NCBI GenBank assembly: GCA_963709845.1
Contig: CAVPXV010000006.1
Coordinates: forward strand, 744,001-808,000
Reading direction: 5' to 3'
Source of the DNA: CAIXSE01 sp963709845
GTDB taxonomy: Bacteria; Actinomycetota; Thermoleophilia; UBA2241
DNA: 64,000 nt
The translations under genes were made by a program, and so were the position numbers. The number at the start of each line of letters is the position of its first letter. Positions within the stretch are counted from its first letter, which is position 1. This document shows positions 25,208 to 34,083 of the stretch, one piece after another. The notes under the pieces were generated by a model that saw only the letters and a program-made list of their open reading frames with translations, had not been told where the DNA came from and made no database searches.

Positions 25208-25681
25208 ATGGCGAGCGTCTTCGTCAACGGCAAGCGCCAGGACCACGTACGCGAGGGCCTCGCGTGCGTCATCACCGGCTCCATCGAGTTCGCGAGCCGC
25301 GGCGACGCCGACATCATCAAGATCACCGACGAGGTCGCGGAGGCCGTCCGCCAGACGGGCCTCAGCGACGGCACCGTCACCTTGTTCGTGCCCGGCGCGA
25401 CCGGCGCGCTCACGACGCTCGAGTACGAGCCGGGCGTGGTCGAGGACGTCCAGAAGGCCCTGGACGTACTGGCGCCGGCCGAGCGCCTCTATCAGCACAA
25501 CGTCAACCTCGGCGACGGCAACGGGCACTCGCACGTGCGCGCCGGCCTCGTGGGGCCATCGCTCGCCGTCCCCTTCGTAGACGGACGCCTCACGCTGGGG
25601 CGCTACCAGACCATCGTGTTCTGCGACTTCGACGCGCGCCCGCGCGAGCGCAGCATCGTCGTACAGGTGATGGGCGTATGA
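25208..25681 (+). CDS. YjbQ-family protein (UPF0047, secondary thiamine-phosphate synthase type)
   Basis: The 157-residue protein matches the YjbQ/UPF0047 family. Its C-terminal half, N-L-G-D-G-N-G-H-S-H-V-R-A and then L-G-R-Y-Q-T-I-V-F-C-D-F-D, lines up with the conserved H-E-N-x-G-D-G-N-A-H-x-H and Q-x-I-x-F-C-E-F-D-G core. Some members show weak thiamine-phosphate synthase activity; the true role is uncertain. ATG 25208 follows a GGAGGACC ribosome site. It is coupled to the downstream hexulose-phosphate synthase gene, whose ATG overlaps this stop. Confidence 0.85.
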   Translation: MASVFVNGKRQDHVREGLACVITGSIEFASRGDADIIKITDEVAEAVRQTGLSDGTVTLFVPGATGALTTLEYEPGVVEDVQKALDVLAPAERLYQHNVNLGDGNGHSHVRAGLVGPSLAVPFVDGRLTLGRYQTIVFCDFDARPRERSIVVQVMGV

Positions 25682-27010
25682 GCGCCGAGACCGCGGCCGC
25701 CGCCTGCGATCCCTCACGGGAGCGGCCGATCGTCCAGGTCGCGCTCGACTTCGTCGACCTTCCGCGTGCCCTCGAAGTGGCGCGCGAGGCCGTCGCCGGC
25801 GGCGCCGACTGGATCGAGGCCGGCACGCCGCTGATCAAGGCCGAGGGCCTGAGCGCCGTGCGGGCCCTGAAGGCCGAGTTCCCGGACAAGACCATCGTCG
25901 CCGACATGAAGACCATGGACGCCGGCCGCACCGAGGTCGAGTCCGCGGCCAAGGCCGGCGCCGGCGTCGTCGGCGTCCTCGGGGCCGCCGTCGGACGCCA
26001 CGATCAAGGAGTGCGCCGAGGCCGCCCGCAACTACGGCTGCAAGCTGATCGTGGACATGATCGAGGTGGCCGAGCCGGTGGCGCGCGCCGTGCGCGCCCA
26101 GGAGCTCGGCGCCGACTACATCGGCATCCACACGGCCATCGACCAGCAGATGCGCGGCGAGGTGCCGTTCGAGACGCTCAGGGCGGTGGCCGAGACCGTG
26201 GTCATCCCCGTCTCGGTGGCCGGGGGCATCAACAGCGAGACCGCGGCGGCCGCCGTGGACGCGGGCGCCGGCATCGTCGTCGTGGGCGGCGCCATCATCA
26301 AGTCGGCCGACGCGACGGCGGCCACGGCCGCCATCCGGCGCGCCGTGGACGAGCGCGTCTGCATCGGGACGACGCTCTACAAGCGCGCCGGCGCCGGGGA
26401 CATCCGCGCCGTGCTCGAGCAGGTCTCGACGGCCAACATCAGCGACGCCTGGCACCGCCAGCCAAGCCTGCACGGCGTGCGCCCGCTGCTGCCGGGCGCG
26501 CACATGTGCGGCCCGGCCGTCACCGTGCGCACCTACCCCGGCGACTGGGCCAAGCCCGTCGAGGCGATCGACGTCTGCCGCCCCGGCGACGTCCTCGTGA
26601 TCGACGCCTTCAACAGCTACCCGGCGATCTGGGGCGAGCTCGCCACGCACAGCGCCAAGGTCAAAGGCGTCGCCGGGCTCGTCGTGTGGGGCGCGATCCG
26701 CGACACCGACGAGATCGCGCGCCTCGGCTTCCCCGCCTTCTCCAGCCTCGTCAGCGCCAACGCCGGCGAGCCCAAGGGCTTCGGCGAGATCAACGTGCCG
26801 GTGCACGTCGCCGGGCAGACCATCGCACCCGGCGACTGGGTGGTCGGCGACGGCGACGGCGTCATCGTGCTGCCCCAGGCGCAGGCCGTGGAGCTCGCCA
26901 ACCGCGCCATGGACGTGCTCGAGAAGGAGAACCGCATGCGCGGCGAGATCGACGCCGGCAAGACGCTGGCCGAAGTCGCCTACCTGCAGAAGTGGGAGAA
27001 GGCGCGTTAG
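25678..27010 (+). CDS. 3-hexulose-6-phosphate synthase fused to an RraA-like domain (one frameshift)
   Basis: The N-terminal ~210 residues are an OMPDC-superfamily barrel of the hexulose-phosphate synthase type: V-Q-V-A-L-D near residue 20, W-I-E-A-G-T-P-L-I-K, V-A-D-M-K-T-M-D and later V-A-G-G-I-N. The C-terminal half is RraA-like (N-I-S-D-A-W near its start, V-V-W-G-A-I-R-D-T-D), the fold of the RNase E inhibitor RraA and of HMG aldolase. The frame changes near 25990 (G-A-A to S-D-A-T-I-K-E); total span 1,333 bp, one base off. Hps condenses formaldehyde with ribulose 5-phosphate, or works in reverse to make pentose. No phi isomerase gene follows. It overlaps the yjbQ-like gene by four bases. 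Confidence 0.88.
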
Positions 27011-27048
27011 GCGGGAACCTTCCCGATCGGGTCCGCGAAGGAGGCATC

Positions 27049-27321
27049 ATGCGTGAGTTCGACGGTGAGGACAAAGAGAGGGCGGCTGAGGAGAAGTCGG
27101 AACGGCTGCTGGAAGACACCTACCTCAGCGGAGCCGTGGGCATGGGCGCCGCCGGCCCACGGCTGTCGGCCTCGGCCCTGAGCACCGGCGACGACGAGGG
27201 CATCCAGGTGCGCGAAGACCATTCCTGGAAGGACCACGCCGTCGAGGAGGGCGAGCCCGGCGACGCGCCTACATCGGACGGCGGTCTGCGCGGTGCCCTG
27301 CGCCGCCTCTTCGGCCGCTGA
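27049..27321 (+). CDS. Small acidic hydrophilic protein of unknown function (90 aa)
   Basis: No family is recognised. The protein starts M-R-E-F-D-G-E-D-K-E-R, is rich in Glu, Asp, Gly and Ser with no membrane span, and ends with a basic amphipathic L-R-G-A-L-R-R-L-F-G-R. GAAGGAGG sits six bases before the ATG, one of the best ribosome sites in the window, which supports it as a real gene. It is the last gene of the plus-strand run panC-yjbQ-hps and lies 39 bp after hps-rraA. Confidence 0.65.
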   Translation: MREFDGEDKERAAEEKSERLLEDTYLSGAVGMGAAGPRLSASALSTGDDEGIQVREDHSWKDHAVEEGEPGDAPTSDGGLRGALRRLFGR

Positions 27322-27366
27322 TTCGGCGAAGCGCTCGAAGAGCCTCGGCAGCCCGCGCGCACCACT

Positions 27367-27966
27367 CTAGCGGCGCACCTCCACCGCGTACCAGGTGAAC
27401 TGCATCCTCACCGACCCGCCCTGGAAACGGTTGTCGACTGCCGCACTGCCGCGTGGAAACCGTACCGTGAACCGGTAGGTGCGCTTCTCGCCGGGACGGA
27501 ACGTCCCCAGTCTGAGCGGCCGCATCTGACGGAGCGGTCCCCGGTACAGAGTCCGTGGCCGACGTCTGCTGTACATGCGCTGGACGAGCAGCACGAGCCG
27601 TTGCGAGAAGCGCGCGCCGCCCTTGCCTGGCGTCTCTACCCAACGCGTGAGCCTCACTGAGATTCGCGCCCTGATCCTCTTGCTGCCGTTACCGATCCGC
27701 ACCGATCCCGCGACGCGGTCACCCGGCTTCATGTTCCGCATCCGCAGGATCGCGTTGCGACCGCGGCTGTCGGTGATCTTCAGTGGTCCGGAGCTACGGT
27801 GGAGCGCGGCCGTGCCGCGCCCACCGGACGGCATGAGCACAGCCGCGTAGGCCACCGCTCCCGCGATGACCAGGACGACGACAGCCGTCGCCCCAAGCGC
27901 TAAGCCGCGGCGGCCCAAGGGAGCACGCCGCCGGGTCTCCCGCCGCGTGTCGTCCGTAACGCTCAT
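27367..27966 (-). CDS. Exported TasA/camelysin-like beta-sandwich protein (hypothetical)
   Basis: The 199-residue protein has a basic N-terminus (R-R-E-T-R-R-R) and one hydrophobic span (residues ~22-42, A-L-G-A-T-A-V-V-V-L-V-I-A-G). It then carries a P-G-D-R-V-x-G-S-V-R-I-G-N motif and a closing R-P-G-E-K-R-T-Y-R-F-T-V-R-F-P segment. The same P-G-(x)-R-T-Y-R-F-T-I phrase occurs in the TasA-like proteins just upstream, so it is probably another member or a partner of this exported cluster, anchored or secreted. The start is the ATG 27 bp after the preceding gene. Function unknown. Confidence 0.6.
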   Translation of the reverse strand: MSVTDDTRRETRRRAPLGRRGLALGATAVVVLVIAGAVAYAAVLMPSGGRGTAALHRSSGPLKITDSRGRNAILRMRNMKPGDRVAGSVRIGNGSKRIRARISVRLTRWVETPGKGGARFSQRLVLLVQRMYSRRRPRTLYRGPLRQMRPLRLGTFRPGEKRTYRFTVRFPRGSAAVDNRFQGGSVRMQFTWYAVEVRR

Positions 27967-27993
27967 GGCGTGGTCACCTCGTGCCCGCCGGAC

Positions 27994-28629
27994 TCACGTT
28001 CCGCCCACGTCCGTCACCGTGAACGGGATGTCGTAGCGATAGTAGCCCGCGGGCACCCCCGTGATCCCTGTGACGTCCACCAGGACATGCGGGTTGTAGA
28101 CGTGGCCAAGGATGAACTTCTTGCGCGCCTTTACGCTTACGTTGAACTGGTACTTCTTCCCGGGCGTCAGCGTCACCGAGGTGGCTCCACCGCCCGAGCC
28201 GAAGGCCGCGAGCCCGGCCGTGATGAGCGGCTGGTCGGCGGCGTCCGGAACCAGGGTCACGCTCACCGTGATCTGGGTGACGGACGTATCGGGAAACTGC
28301 ACCGGGGTCACGAGCGAGAACACGCAGGTGAACGGAAAGGTCGAGTTGGTGTCGGGGAAGCCGCCGAGGTCGACGGCGAGCGCAGCATCGCTGCCGGTGG
28401 CGGCATATGGTCCCCGTCCCGCCATTGATGAGGCGGCCGTGCGCGTAGGTGCTCGGGTGGCTCGGGTCAGTGGTCTGGGAGTACAGATGTCAGCCAGTCG
28501 CTGGGCTGGTCGGCGCTCGCGGTCATGCTGGATGTGCTGCCCGTGGTGAACGTTGCGCGCGAATGTGCCATCGCGCCACCCGCGGCGACGATTGCGACGC
28601 ATGAGAAGGAGGACGAGACGGCGACTCAC
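27994..28629 (-). CDS. SipW-dependent exported protein (TasA/camelysin-like), frameshifted
   Basis: The last ~140 residues are in one frame, from A-L-A-V-D-L-G-G-F through T-L-T-P-G-K-K-Y-Q-F-N-V-S-V to T-V-T-D-V-G-G-T at the TGA 27994. The start appears to be the GTG at 28629, overlapping the signal-peptidase stop. Moving to the next frame at about 28597 yields V-A-I-V-A-A-G-G-A and S-R-A-T-F-T-T-G-S, a typical SipW-type signal peptide end. More frame changes near 28520 and 28420 are needed to join it. The protein is presumably cleaved by the adjacent peptidase and displayed at the surface. Either sequencing indels or a decaying gene explain the breaks. Confidence 0.6.
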   Translation of the reverse strand: MSRRLVLLLMRRNRRRGWRDGTFARNVHHGQHIQHDRERRPAQRLADICTPRPLTRATRAPTRTAASSMAGRGPYAATGSDAALAVDLGGFPDTNSTFPFTCVFSLVTPVQFPDTSVTQITVSVTLVPDAADQPLITAGLAAFGSGGGATSVTLTPGKKYQFNVSVKARKKFILGHVYNPHVLVDVTGITGVPAGYYRYDIPFTVTDVGGT

Positions 28630-29180
28630 GCGCTGCTCTCCGCGTCTCGCGAAGCTGAGTCCGCCCCCTGACGCACCACCTCGTCGCCGGCCTGCTTCCA
28701 CAGGGACCAGAGCAGCGAGAGGGCGATCAGCAGGGCCGGGAGGCCGATGAGCACCATCCGCACCTGGCGGATGGCCAAGGCCGCAAGGACGTAGCCGACG
28801 TAGGGCACGCGGAGGACATACCGCGCCTGGCTCGGCCCGGCGAGATTGACCTTCCAGGGGTCGGCGACCGGATTGGAATCACCCTTGGTCCGGAACACGG
28901 GTTTGCCGTCCTGCCCCTGTTCGATCGCGATGATGCGATGGGTGACCGCCTCGCGGTAGCCCGGTGGCGTGAAGGTGATGATGTCGCCCACGTTGAGCTG
29001 GCTCACCGGAGTCAGCCGTGAGTAGACGACAGAGCCCTTGTCGATCGTGCCCGTCATCGAGCTGCCGACGATCACGTAGCGCTGCAGGCCAAGGAGCGCA
29101 GGCACGAGGATGATCATCGCTACGATCGCCAGGGCCGCGATGCACAGCAAGGTGACGATCGCTTTGAGGCACCGCTTCAC
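28626..29180 (-). CDS. sipW: Signal peptidase I, SipW/ER (archaeal-eukaryotic) type
   Basis: The 184-residue membrane protease has an N-terminal span (residues 8-31), the catalytic Ser41 in G-S-S-M-T-G-T-I, and His81 in V-T-H-R-I-I-A-I in place of the bacterial catalytic Lys. It then has F-R-T-K-G-D-S-N-P-V-A-D-P and a second span near residues 145-160. The Ser/His pair defines the SipW/ER subtype, known in Bacillus to process TasA and TapA. It is flanked on both sides by genes for proteins with matching signal peptides. The GTG start overlaps the upstream stop. Confidence 0.92.
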   Translation of the reverse strand: MKRCLKAIVTLLCIAALAIVAMIILVPALLGLQRYVIVGSSMTGTIDKGSVVYSRLTPVSQLNVGDIITFTPPGYREAVTHRIIAIEQGQDGKPVFRTKGDSNPVADPWKVNLAGPSQARYVLRVPYVGYVLAALAIRQVRMVLIGLPALLIALSLLWSLWKQAGDEVVRQGADSASRDAESSA

Positions 29181-29726
29181 TGCTGGACCCCCGCGAACTG
29201 CAGGTTCATCGTCATGCCGTCACCCTGCAACGCCGAATTGGCGCCCGCAGCCGGATACGTGATCGTGAAGCGGTAGGTGCGCGTGGCGCCGGGCGCGATG
29301 GTTCCGAGCGCGGCGCTGGTGAACGACGCCGCCGTGCCGCTGAAGAGCGTGGTGGCCGTGCCGGTGATGTCTTCGATCTTCAGAGCCAGGGTGTTGGAGA
29401 GACCGGGCGAGGCGGGGGTGTCGACGATGCCCGCGTTGGTCAGCGTGTACGCCCCGCTCAGGGTGCCGCCACCGGTCAGGGTCAGCGAGCCGAGTTTGGA
29501 CTGACCTGGATGGAGCGAAGACGCATCCAGCACGACTCCACCGTTCGCCGTGTTGCTGTGGCTGAGGCTCCCCGCGGTGAACACGTTGCCAGGGTTCTTG
29601 CCTGGACGCCGTGAAGTTGGCCCCAGAGAAGACCACGCACTGGAGCGCCGCAGCGAGAAGGGCGAGCACCGCGAGGCTGAGCAAGGCCTTGCGCAGCTTA
29701 GTCCCTCTGGCTCGTGCTTCGGGCAC
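29177..29726 (-). CDS. SipW-dependent exported TasA/camelysin-like protein (one frameshift)
   Basis: A GTG start at 29726 with AAGGAG upstream gives an Arg/Lys N-terminus, a hydrophobic core A-L-L-S-L-A-V-L-A-L-L-A-A-A-L and S-G-A-N-F-T-A-S, the classical SipW-type cleavage region. Near 29605 the frame shifts, and K-N-P-G-N-V-F-T-A-G-S-L follows, a phrase nearly identical to the paralogue at 29808. The mature part holds beta-rich sequence ending in the P-G-A-T-R-T-Y-R-F-T-I motif and M-N-L-Q-F-A. Total span is 550 bp, one base off frame. In Bacillus such proteins form extracellular fibres; here that is inferred. Confidence 0.78.
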
Positions 29727-29807
29727 GCCACACTCCTTCAAGTTCTGGGGGCGGGCGAGGCCGATGCGGCCCGGCCCCGCCCCCGAGAACACGTTCAGCA
29801 GCTCAGA

Positions 29808-30374
29808 TCAGCTCTGGGCGGCGTTCCACGTGAAGCCGATCGTGGCGGACTTGCCCATGCAGCTATTGTCCGCGGCGTTGCTCGTCCAGTTGACCGTGAA
29901 GACGTAGGTGTGGGCGGCACCGGCAGCCCAGGGAGTCCCCGAGGTAAGGTTGATCGCGCTGAAGCCGGCGAAGGCACCGTCGTAGATCGTGGTGGTTCCA
30001 TCTTCTACGACCTTGAGGTGCAGAACGCTCGCAAAGGTCGGGTCATATCCGGCCACGAGAGCGCCCGTCAGCGTGAACGTGCCTGAGACAGTGCCAGTGT
30101 TCTTGATCACAGCGGTGCCGGAGATGGAATCGGTCGGCTTCATGTTGGAGGCTGTGAGGTTCTCAATGAGGGAGCCACCATTGGGGGTCGAGCCGTCTGA
30201 CTTGAAGTTGCCGATCGACAGCGCGCCAGCCGTGAACACGTTGCCCGGGTTGGCGGAGGTGGCCGTGAAGTTGGCGCCCGACCCGATGACCACGCTGACC
30301 GCGAGCAGCAGCAGTGCCATCGTGACCAGCACCTGGAACCGCCGCTGACCGAGAAGAACCTTGATCCGCTTCAT
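29808..30374 (-). CDS. SipW-dependent exported TasA/camelysin-like protein
   Basis: The intact 188-residue member of the cluster starts at ATG 30374 with GGAGGA upstream. The basic start K-R-I-K-V, the span L-V-T-M-A-L-L-L-L-A-V-S-V-V and G-S-G-A-N-F-T-A-T-S-A-N-P-G-N-V-F-T-A-G form the SipW-type signal. The mature domain has S-I-S-G-T-A-V-I-K-N-T-G-T-V-S-G-T-F-T-L, a camelysin-like strand pair, and one Cys near the C-terminus. It is the first gene of the cluster and probably the major product, since it is separated by 81 bp from the next gene and has the best ribosome site. Confidence 0.85.
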   Translation of the reverse strand: MKRIKVLLGQRRFQVLVTMALLLLAVSVVIGSGANFTATSANPGNVFTAGALSIGNFKSDGSTPNGGSLIENLTASNMKPTDSISGTAVIKNTGTVSGTFTLTGALVAGYDPTFASVLHLKVVEDGTTTIYDGAFAGFSAINLTSGTPWAAGAAHTYVFTVNWTSNAADNSCMGKSATIGFTWNAAQS

Positions 30375-30723
30375 GTCGATCCTCCGTTTTGGTCTTGCCT
30401 TTGTCTTGCGACTCGTCGGACGAGCCGAAGAACCTTGCGGGACCGATCTGACTCGGTCCCTTCGCCAACACCCTGCCCGCCGGTCCAACGACGCCCCTAG
30501 GACGGTTGTCTAGCGGAGCCTGGCCTGCCGTCGCCTGACTCGGCAACGGCCTGGCGGTCAGGCAGGGTATCGGCAGGGTCGACGATGACTTTAGTGGGAG
30601 TTCGAGCCTGAGTGGACGGATGTACTAGGTATCCGCCCCTAGGCGGCGTCGGAGCGAGGCCTCACCTCGCCTGAGGCAGCGGGGATCACCTCAGGCGGCG
30701 GTTCACGACGTGCGCGCGAGCGG
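30375..30723. other. Intergenic region upstream of the TasA-like cluster, with an inverted repeat
   Basis: No gene is seen. The region must hold the promoter for the minus-strand surface-protein cluster. CGCCTGAGG (30668-30676) and CCTCAGGCG (30689-30697) form a 9-bp inverted repeat with a 12-bp spacer, close to the end of the DUF123 remnant; it could be its terminator stem or an operator. No T-tract accompanies it. Confidence 0.4.
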
Positions 30724-31141
30724 TCAGTTCGAAGGGCGCCGGAAGGACCGGACGCGGACGCCCGGGCCGGCGGCCGCGGCGACTTCGGCGGCGCACGGAC
30801 GCCGACCGAGGTGCACGAGGTGGCCGGCGCAGCGGCTGTCGCCGGCGCCGAAGCGGGGTGGGCGCCGGTCGGCGCCCGGCAGACCCGCCAGCGCGCCGGC
30901 GAGCGCGCACTCCCCCACCACCCCGTCCACGAGCCAGGCGCGGCGCGCCGGGAACGCGGTGAACAGGTGGTCGGCGTGCCAGCGCAGCGGCTTCGCGACC
31001 ATCAGGTGCCGCCACCCGGGCCCGCCCGCGCGGCGCTGCCCACGTAGGCGTACCAGCCGAGAGTGAGCGAGACCTTCCGAGCGAACCGACGGGCAGGACC
31101 GCGCCTCGGGGCACGTACGTAGGCACGACGTAGAGGCGCGG
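30724..31141 (-). pseudogene. DUF123 (GIY-YIG-like nuclease) protein, broken copy
   Basis: Three pieces in different frames match the intact paralogue at 39942-40451. They are R-L-Y-V-V-P-T-Y-V-P-R-G (about 31080-31141), L-G-W-Y-A-Y-V-G-S-A-A-R (about 31020-31060), and the C-terminal half R-W-H-A-D-H-L-F-T-A-F-P-A-R-R-A-W-L-V-D-G to the stop at 30724. Frame changes near 31075 and 31010 separate them. Motifs R-F-G-A-G-D-x-R-C-A-G-H-L-V are intact. The gene is either genuinely inactivated or damaged by indels in the sequence. No start codon could be fixed. Confidence 0.6.
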
Positions 31142-31389
31142 AGCCTCTGCGGACGGCAGGCGCGGCCTCAGCCGGTGGGCGGAACGTCGCCTGCCGTCTT
31201 GCCTGGGCGCGGGGCGTCAGCGAAGCTACTGCCCGCGCCACCCCCCTATGACGCGTGCCCGTGTCGGCGACGTTCGACTACCGTGCGGGAGTCGCCAAAT
31301 ACACGGCGCCGAGTGCACGTAGTGAAGGACGGACCGGCACAGCCACCTCGACGCCGCGGTGAGGCTCGCCCCTGCCGAGGATCCTCCGT
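31142..31389. other. Intergenic region between the DUF123 remnant and the MFS gene
   Basis: No gene, RNA or repeat was recognised. It lies downstream of the MFS transporter on the minus strand and upstream of the broken DUF123 gene. Confidence 0.3.
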
Positions 31390-32697
31390 CTATGCTGAGC
31401 CGTGCGCCGGCGCAGGCCCGGGCCCGAGTGCGGCCGCCTGGGCGCAGCTGCGCGCTCCAGGCCTGCGTTTCACGCAGGCCCACTCGCGACGCAGAGTAGG
31501 CAGGGCCACGGCGAGTCCGATCAGGGCGACCGCTCCGCAGAGGGCGAAGATGTAGCCGCCGACAAGGCCGTAGATGAGCGGCGCCGTGAGCGTGCCGATC
31601 AAGGCCCCGAGCTCCATCGCCGTCTGTTCCATGCCCTGGATCGACCCCAGCCAGGGCAGCGGGCTGACCTGGACCAGAAACGCCTGTTTGGCGGGATAGC
31701 CGACGGCGAACGCGCCGCCGCCGACCAGCAGCGCGGCGACGTAGACCTTCAGGTCGTGTGTGAACGAGAAGGCGAACCAGCTTGCACCGGTGATGCCGAA
31801 TCCCCACGCCATCAGAACGTAGCGGCTGTGCCGGTCGGCAAACCAGCCGCCGATGAACGAGAAGGAGACCGGCACGCTGAATACGATCCACGTGAGGCCG
31901 ACCACTCGCATGGAGGCGCCGTTGTCGCGCAGCCAGATGCTCCACACGACCTCCCAGGCACCGGCGGCGAACTCAGCGGCCGCCACCGCAAGGATGATCG
32001 CGCCCACCGGCCTGCTCAACAGCGAGCGCAGCGGCGGTCGCGGGACGCGCTGCCGCTCGCGGGCGCCGTGCGCGTGCGCCGGCTCGTGCAGAAGTACGGC
32101 GAGCACCAGAGCCATGGTGGCGGTGAGCACCGTGCCGAAGATGAAGATCGTGTAGAAGGCCCAAGTTCCCTGGCCGCCGCCCAGGGCATACAGCGGCCAT
32201 GCCAGCGCCGGCCCGAGGATGAGGCCGCCGAACTGCGCCGAAGTAAGCCAGCCGTAGGCACGGCTGCGATACGCGTCGGTGGTGATGTCGGCGACGAAGG
32301 CCTGAGCCGCCGGCACGACGGCGGCCGCCCCCGTCCCTTCCACGAAGCGGAAGAGGATGAACCAGGCAGGGTGTGTCGTGGTCAGAAAGAGCGCGGTCGC
32401 AAGCGCGTAGAGCGCCGTCCCGGCGATGATCATGGGCTTGCGCCCGACCCGGTCGCTGAGGCGGCCGAAGTACGCCGAGAAGGCGAACACGCCGACGAAG
32501 TAGGCGGCGGCGACCAGGCCGATAAGGGCTACTGAGGCTTGCGCCTGCTCTTTGAGAAAGACTGGCAGGTAGGGGAAGATGGCGCCTGAACCCAGCCATA
32601 CCGCGAAGTCGACGGCGGCGATGAGGACGAGCTGAGAGCGCCCCGGAGCAGAGCCGTGCGCGAGCGACGCTCGCCGGTCTGTCCGCGGATCAGTCAT
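31390..32697 (-). CDS. Major facilitator superfamily transporter
   Basis: The 435-residue protein has about twelve hydrophobic spans in two halves. Motif A of MFS drug/sugar exporters is seen after span 2 (Y-F-G-R-L-S-D-R-V-G-R-K-P), with a weaker equivalent in the second half (G-G-W-F-A-D-R-H-S-R). The central loop is basic (G-A-R-E-R-Q-R-V-P-R-P-P). An Ala/Pro-rich tail follows the last span. It probably exports a small molecule with proton antiport; the substrate is unknown. The ATG at 32697 is chosen; a GTG at 32730 would add 11 residues. Confidence 0.85.
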   Translation of the reverse strand: MTDPRTDRRASLAHGSAPGRSQLVLIAAVDFAVWLGSGAIFPYLPVFLKEQAQASVALIGLVAAAYFVGVFAFSAYFGRLSDRVGRKPMIIAGTALYALATALFLTTTHPAWFILFRFVEGTGAAAVVPAAQAFVADITTDAYRSRAYGWLTSAQFGGLILGPALAWPLYALGGGQGTWAFYTIFIFGTVLTATMALVLAVLLHEPAHAHGARERQRVPRPPLRSLLSRPVGAIILAVAAAEFAAGAWEVVWSIWLRDNGASMRVVGLTWIVFSVPVSFSFIGGWFADRHSRYVLMAWGFGITGASWFAFSFTHDLKVYVAALLVGGGAFAVGYPAKQAFLVQVSPLPWLGSIQGMEQTAMELGALIGTLTAPLIYGLVGGYIFALCGAVALIGLAVALPTLRREWACVKRRPGARSCAQAAALGPGPAPAHGSA

Positions 32698-32978
32698 GTT
32701 CAGTGGGGTCGGTTCCGGAGGCCGCGCCACTGGCTGTGCGCACGTGGCGCATCACGGCCTACCCTCCGTCTCTACCCGGCGGACACAGGCTCCAACCCCG
32801 CCCCATGACGGGGTGCGCCCCGATCGCTGCGCCCGAAAGAGCTATCGAATCCCGGTCATCGGCCGCAAGACGTTCCTTCGCAAAGGCCCTCGCACCGCCT
32901 TCTGCGATGGCGCCGAAGATGTGCCGGCGGCGGCGCCACGCGGCACGGGGCCATGCTGCGGAGCCGTCCGGTCGTCGC
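32698..32978. other. Intergenic region between MFS gene and opp operon 2
   Basis: No gene is recognised. It carries the MFS promoter region on the minus strand and ends at the left edge of the long repeat. Confidence 0.35.
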
Positions 32979-33001
32979 CCGGCCGCCGCCCGGGCGCCAG
33001 G

Positions 33002-34081
33002 TCACTCCCCGATCCTCAGGCAGGCGGCGTAGTGGTCGCCGGCGATCTGCACGTCCTCGGGGTCCGTCTCCTTGCAGGCGTCCATGACCTCGGGGCAGCG
33101 CGGGTGGAAGCGGCAGCCGGAGGGGATGTCGACCGGGTTCGGGGTCTCGCCCTTGAGGATGACGTGTTCGCGCTTGGCGAGCGGGTCCGGAACGGGGATC
33201 ACGCTGATGAGCGCCTTGGTGTAGGGGTGCTGTGGGTCGGCCACGACCTCGAGCGTGTCGCCGATCTCGACGATGCGCCCGAGATACATGACGGCGATGC
33301 GGTCGCTGATCGCCCAGGCCAGCGAGAGGTCGTGGGTGATGAAGATGTACGTGACGCCCATCTTCTCCTTCTGCTCGACCATCAGTTTGAGGATGTCGTT
33401 ACGGATGGAGACGTCCAGGCTGGCGACCGGTTCGTCGGCGACGATCACGTCCGGGTCGAGCACGGTGGCGCCGGCGATGCAGACGCGCTGGCGCTGCCCG
33501 CCGGAGAGCTCGTGCGGGTAGCGGTACAGGTACTCCGTCGCCGGCCGCAGGCCCGCCTCGTTGATCGCCTTGATGACGCGCTCCTCCTTCTCGCGCTCGC
33601 TCGAGGTGATGCCGTTCACCTCGAGCGGCTCGGCGACGATGTCGAAGATGGTCTGCTTGGGGTTGATGGAGTTGTAGGGGTCCTGGAAGATGATCTGCGC
33701 CTTCTTGCGGTACTCGTGCAGCGTGCTCTTGGAGAACTTCTCGACCGGGAGCCCCTTGTAGAGGATGTGGCCGCCGGTGGGCTCCTCGAGGCGCAGCATC
33801 GTGCGGCCGGTCGTGGTCTTGCCGCAGCCGGACTCGCCGACCAGCGCCAGGATCTCGCCCTGCCGGACCTGGAAGGAGATGCCGTCCACCGCCTTCACGT
33901 ACTTCTTCTCGGTGGCGACCATGCTCTTGAAGAAGCCCTCGTGGATGGGGAAGTAGACCTCGAGGTCCTTGATGTCGAAGAGCACGCCGCCCTCGGCCGT
34001 CGCCGCGGCGAGGTCGGCGGCGCTGACGGAGCTCTTGCCGCCCTGCTCTCTCGCGGCGGGGGCGTCCTTGGTCGTGGCCAT
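33002..34081 (-). CDS. oppF: Oligopeptide/dipeptide ABC transporter ATP-binding protein, OppF type (copy 2)
   Basis: The 359-residue protein is identical to the OppF at 4813-5892, with the same Walker A, L-S-G-G-Q-R-Q-R signature and Cys-containing C-terminal extension. One synonymous base difference lies within the gene (33233). It closes operon 2 (oppA-B-C-D-F), and no further gene follows on this strand before the MFS gene 304 bp away. The perfect protein identity contrasts with diverged OppB and OppC, so its sequence is being homogenised or was copied very recently. Confidence 0.92.
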   Translation of the reverse strand: MATTKDAPAAREQGGKSSVSAADLAAATAEGGVLFDIKDLEVYFPIHEGFFKSMVATEKKYVKAVDGISFQVRQGEILALVGESGCGKTTTGRTMLRLEEPTGGHILYKGLPVEKFSKSTLHEYRKKAQIIFQDPYNSINPKQTIFDIVAEPLEVNGITSSEREKEERVIKAINEAGLRPATEYLYRYPHELSGGQRQRVCIAGATVLDPDVIVADEPVASLDVSIRNDILKLMVEQKEKMGVTYIFITHDLSLAWAISDRIAVMYLGRIVEIGDTLEVVADPQHPYTKALISVIPVPDPLAKREHVILKGETPNPVDIPSGCRFHPRCPEVMDACKETDPEDVQIAGDHYAACLRIGE

Positions 34082-34083
34082 CG

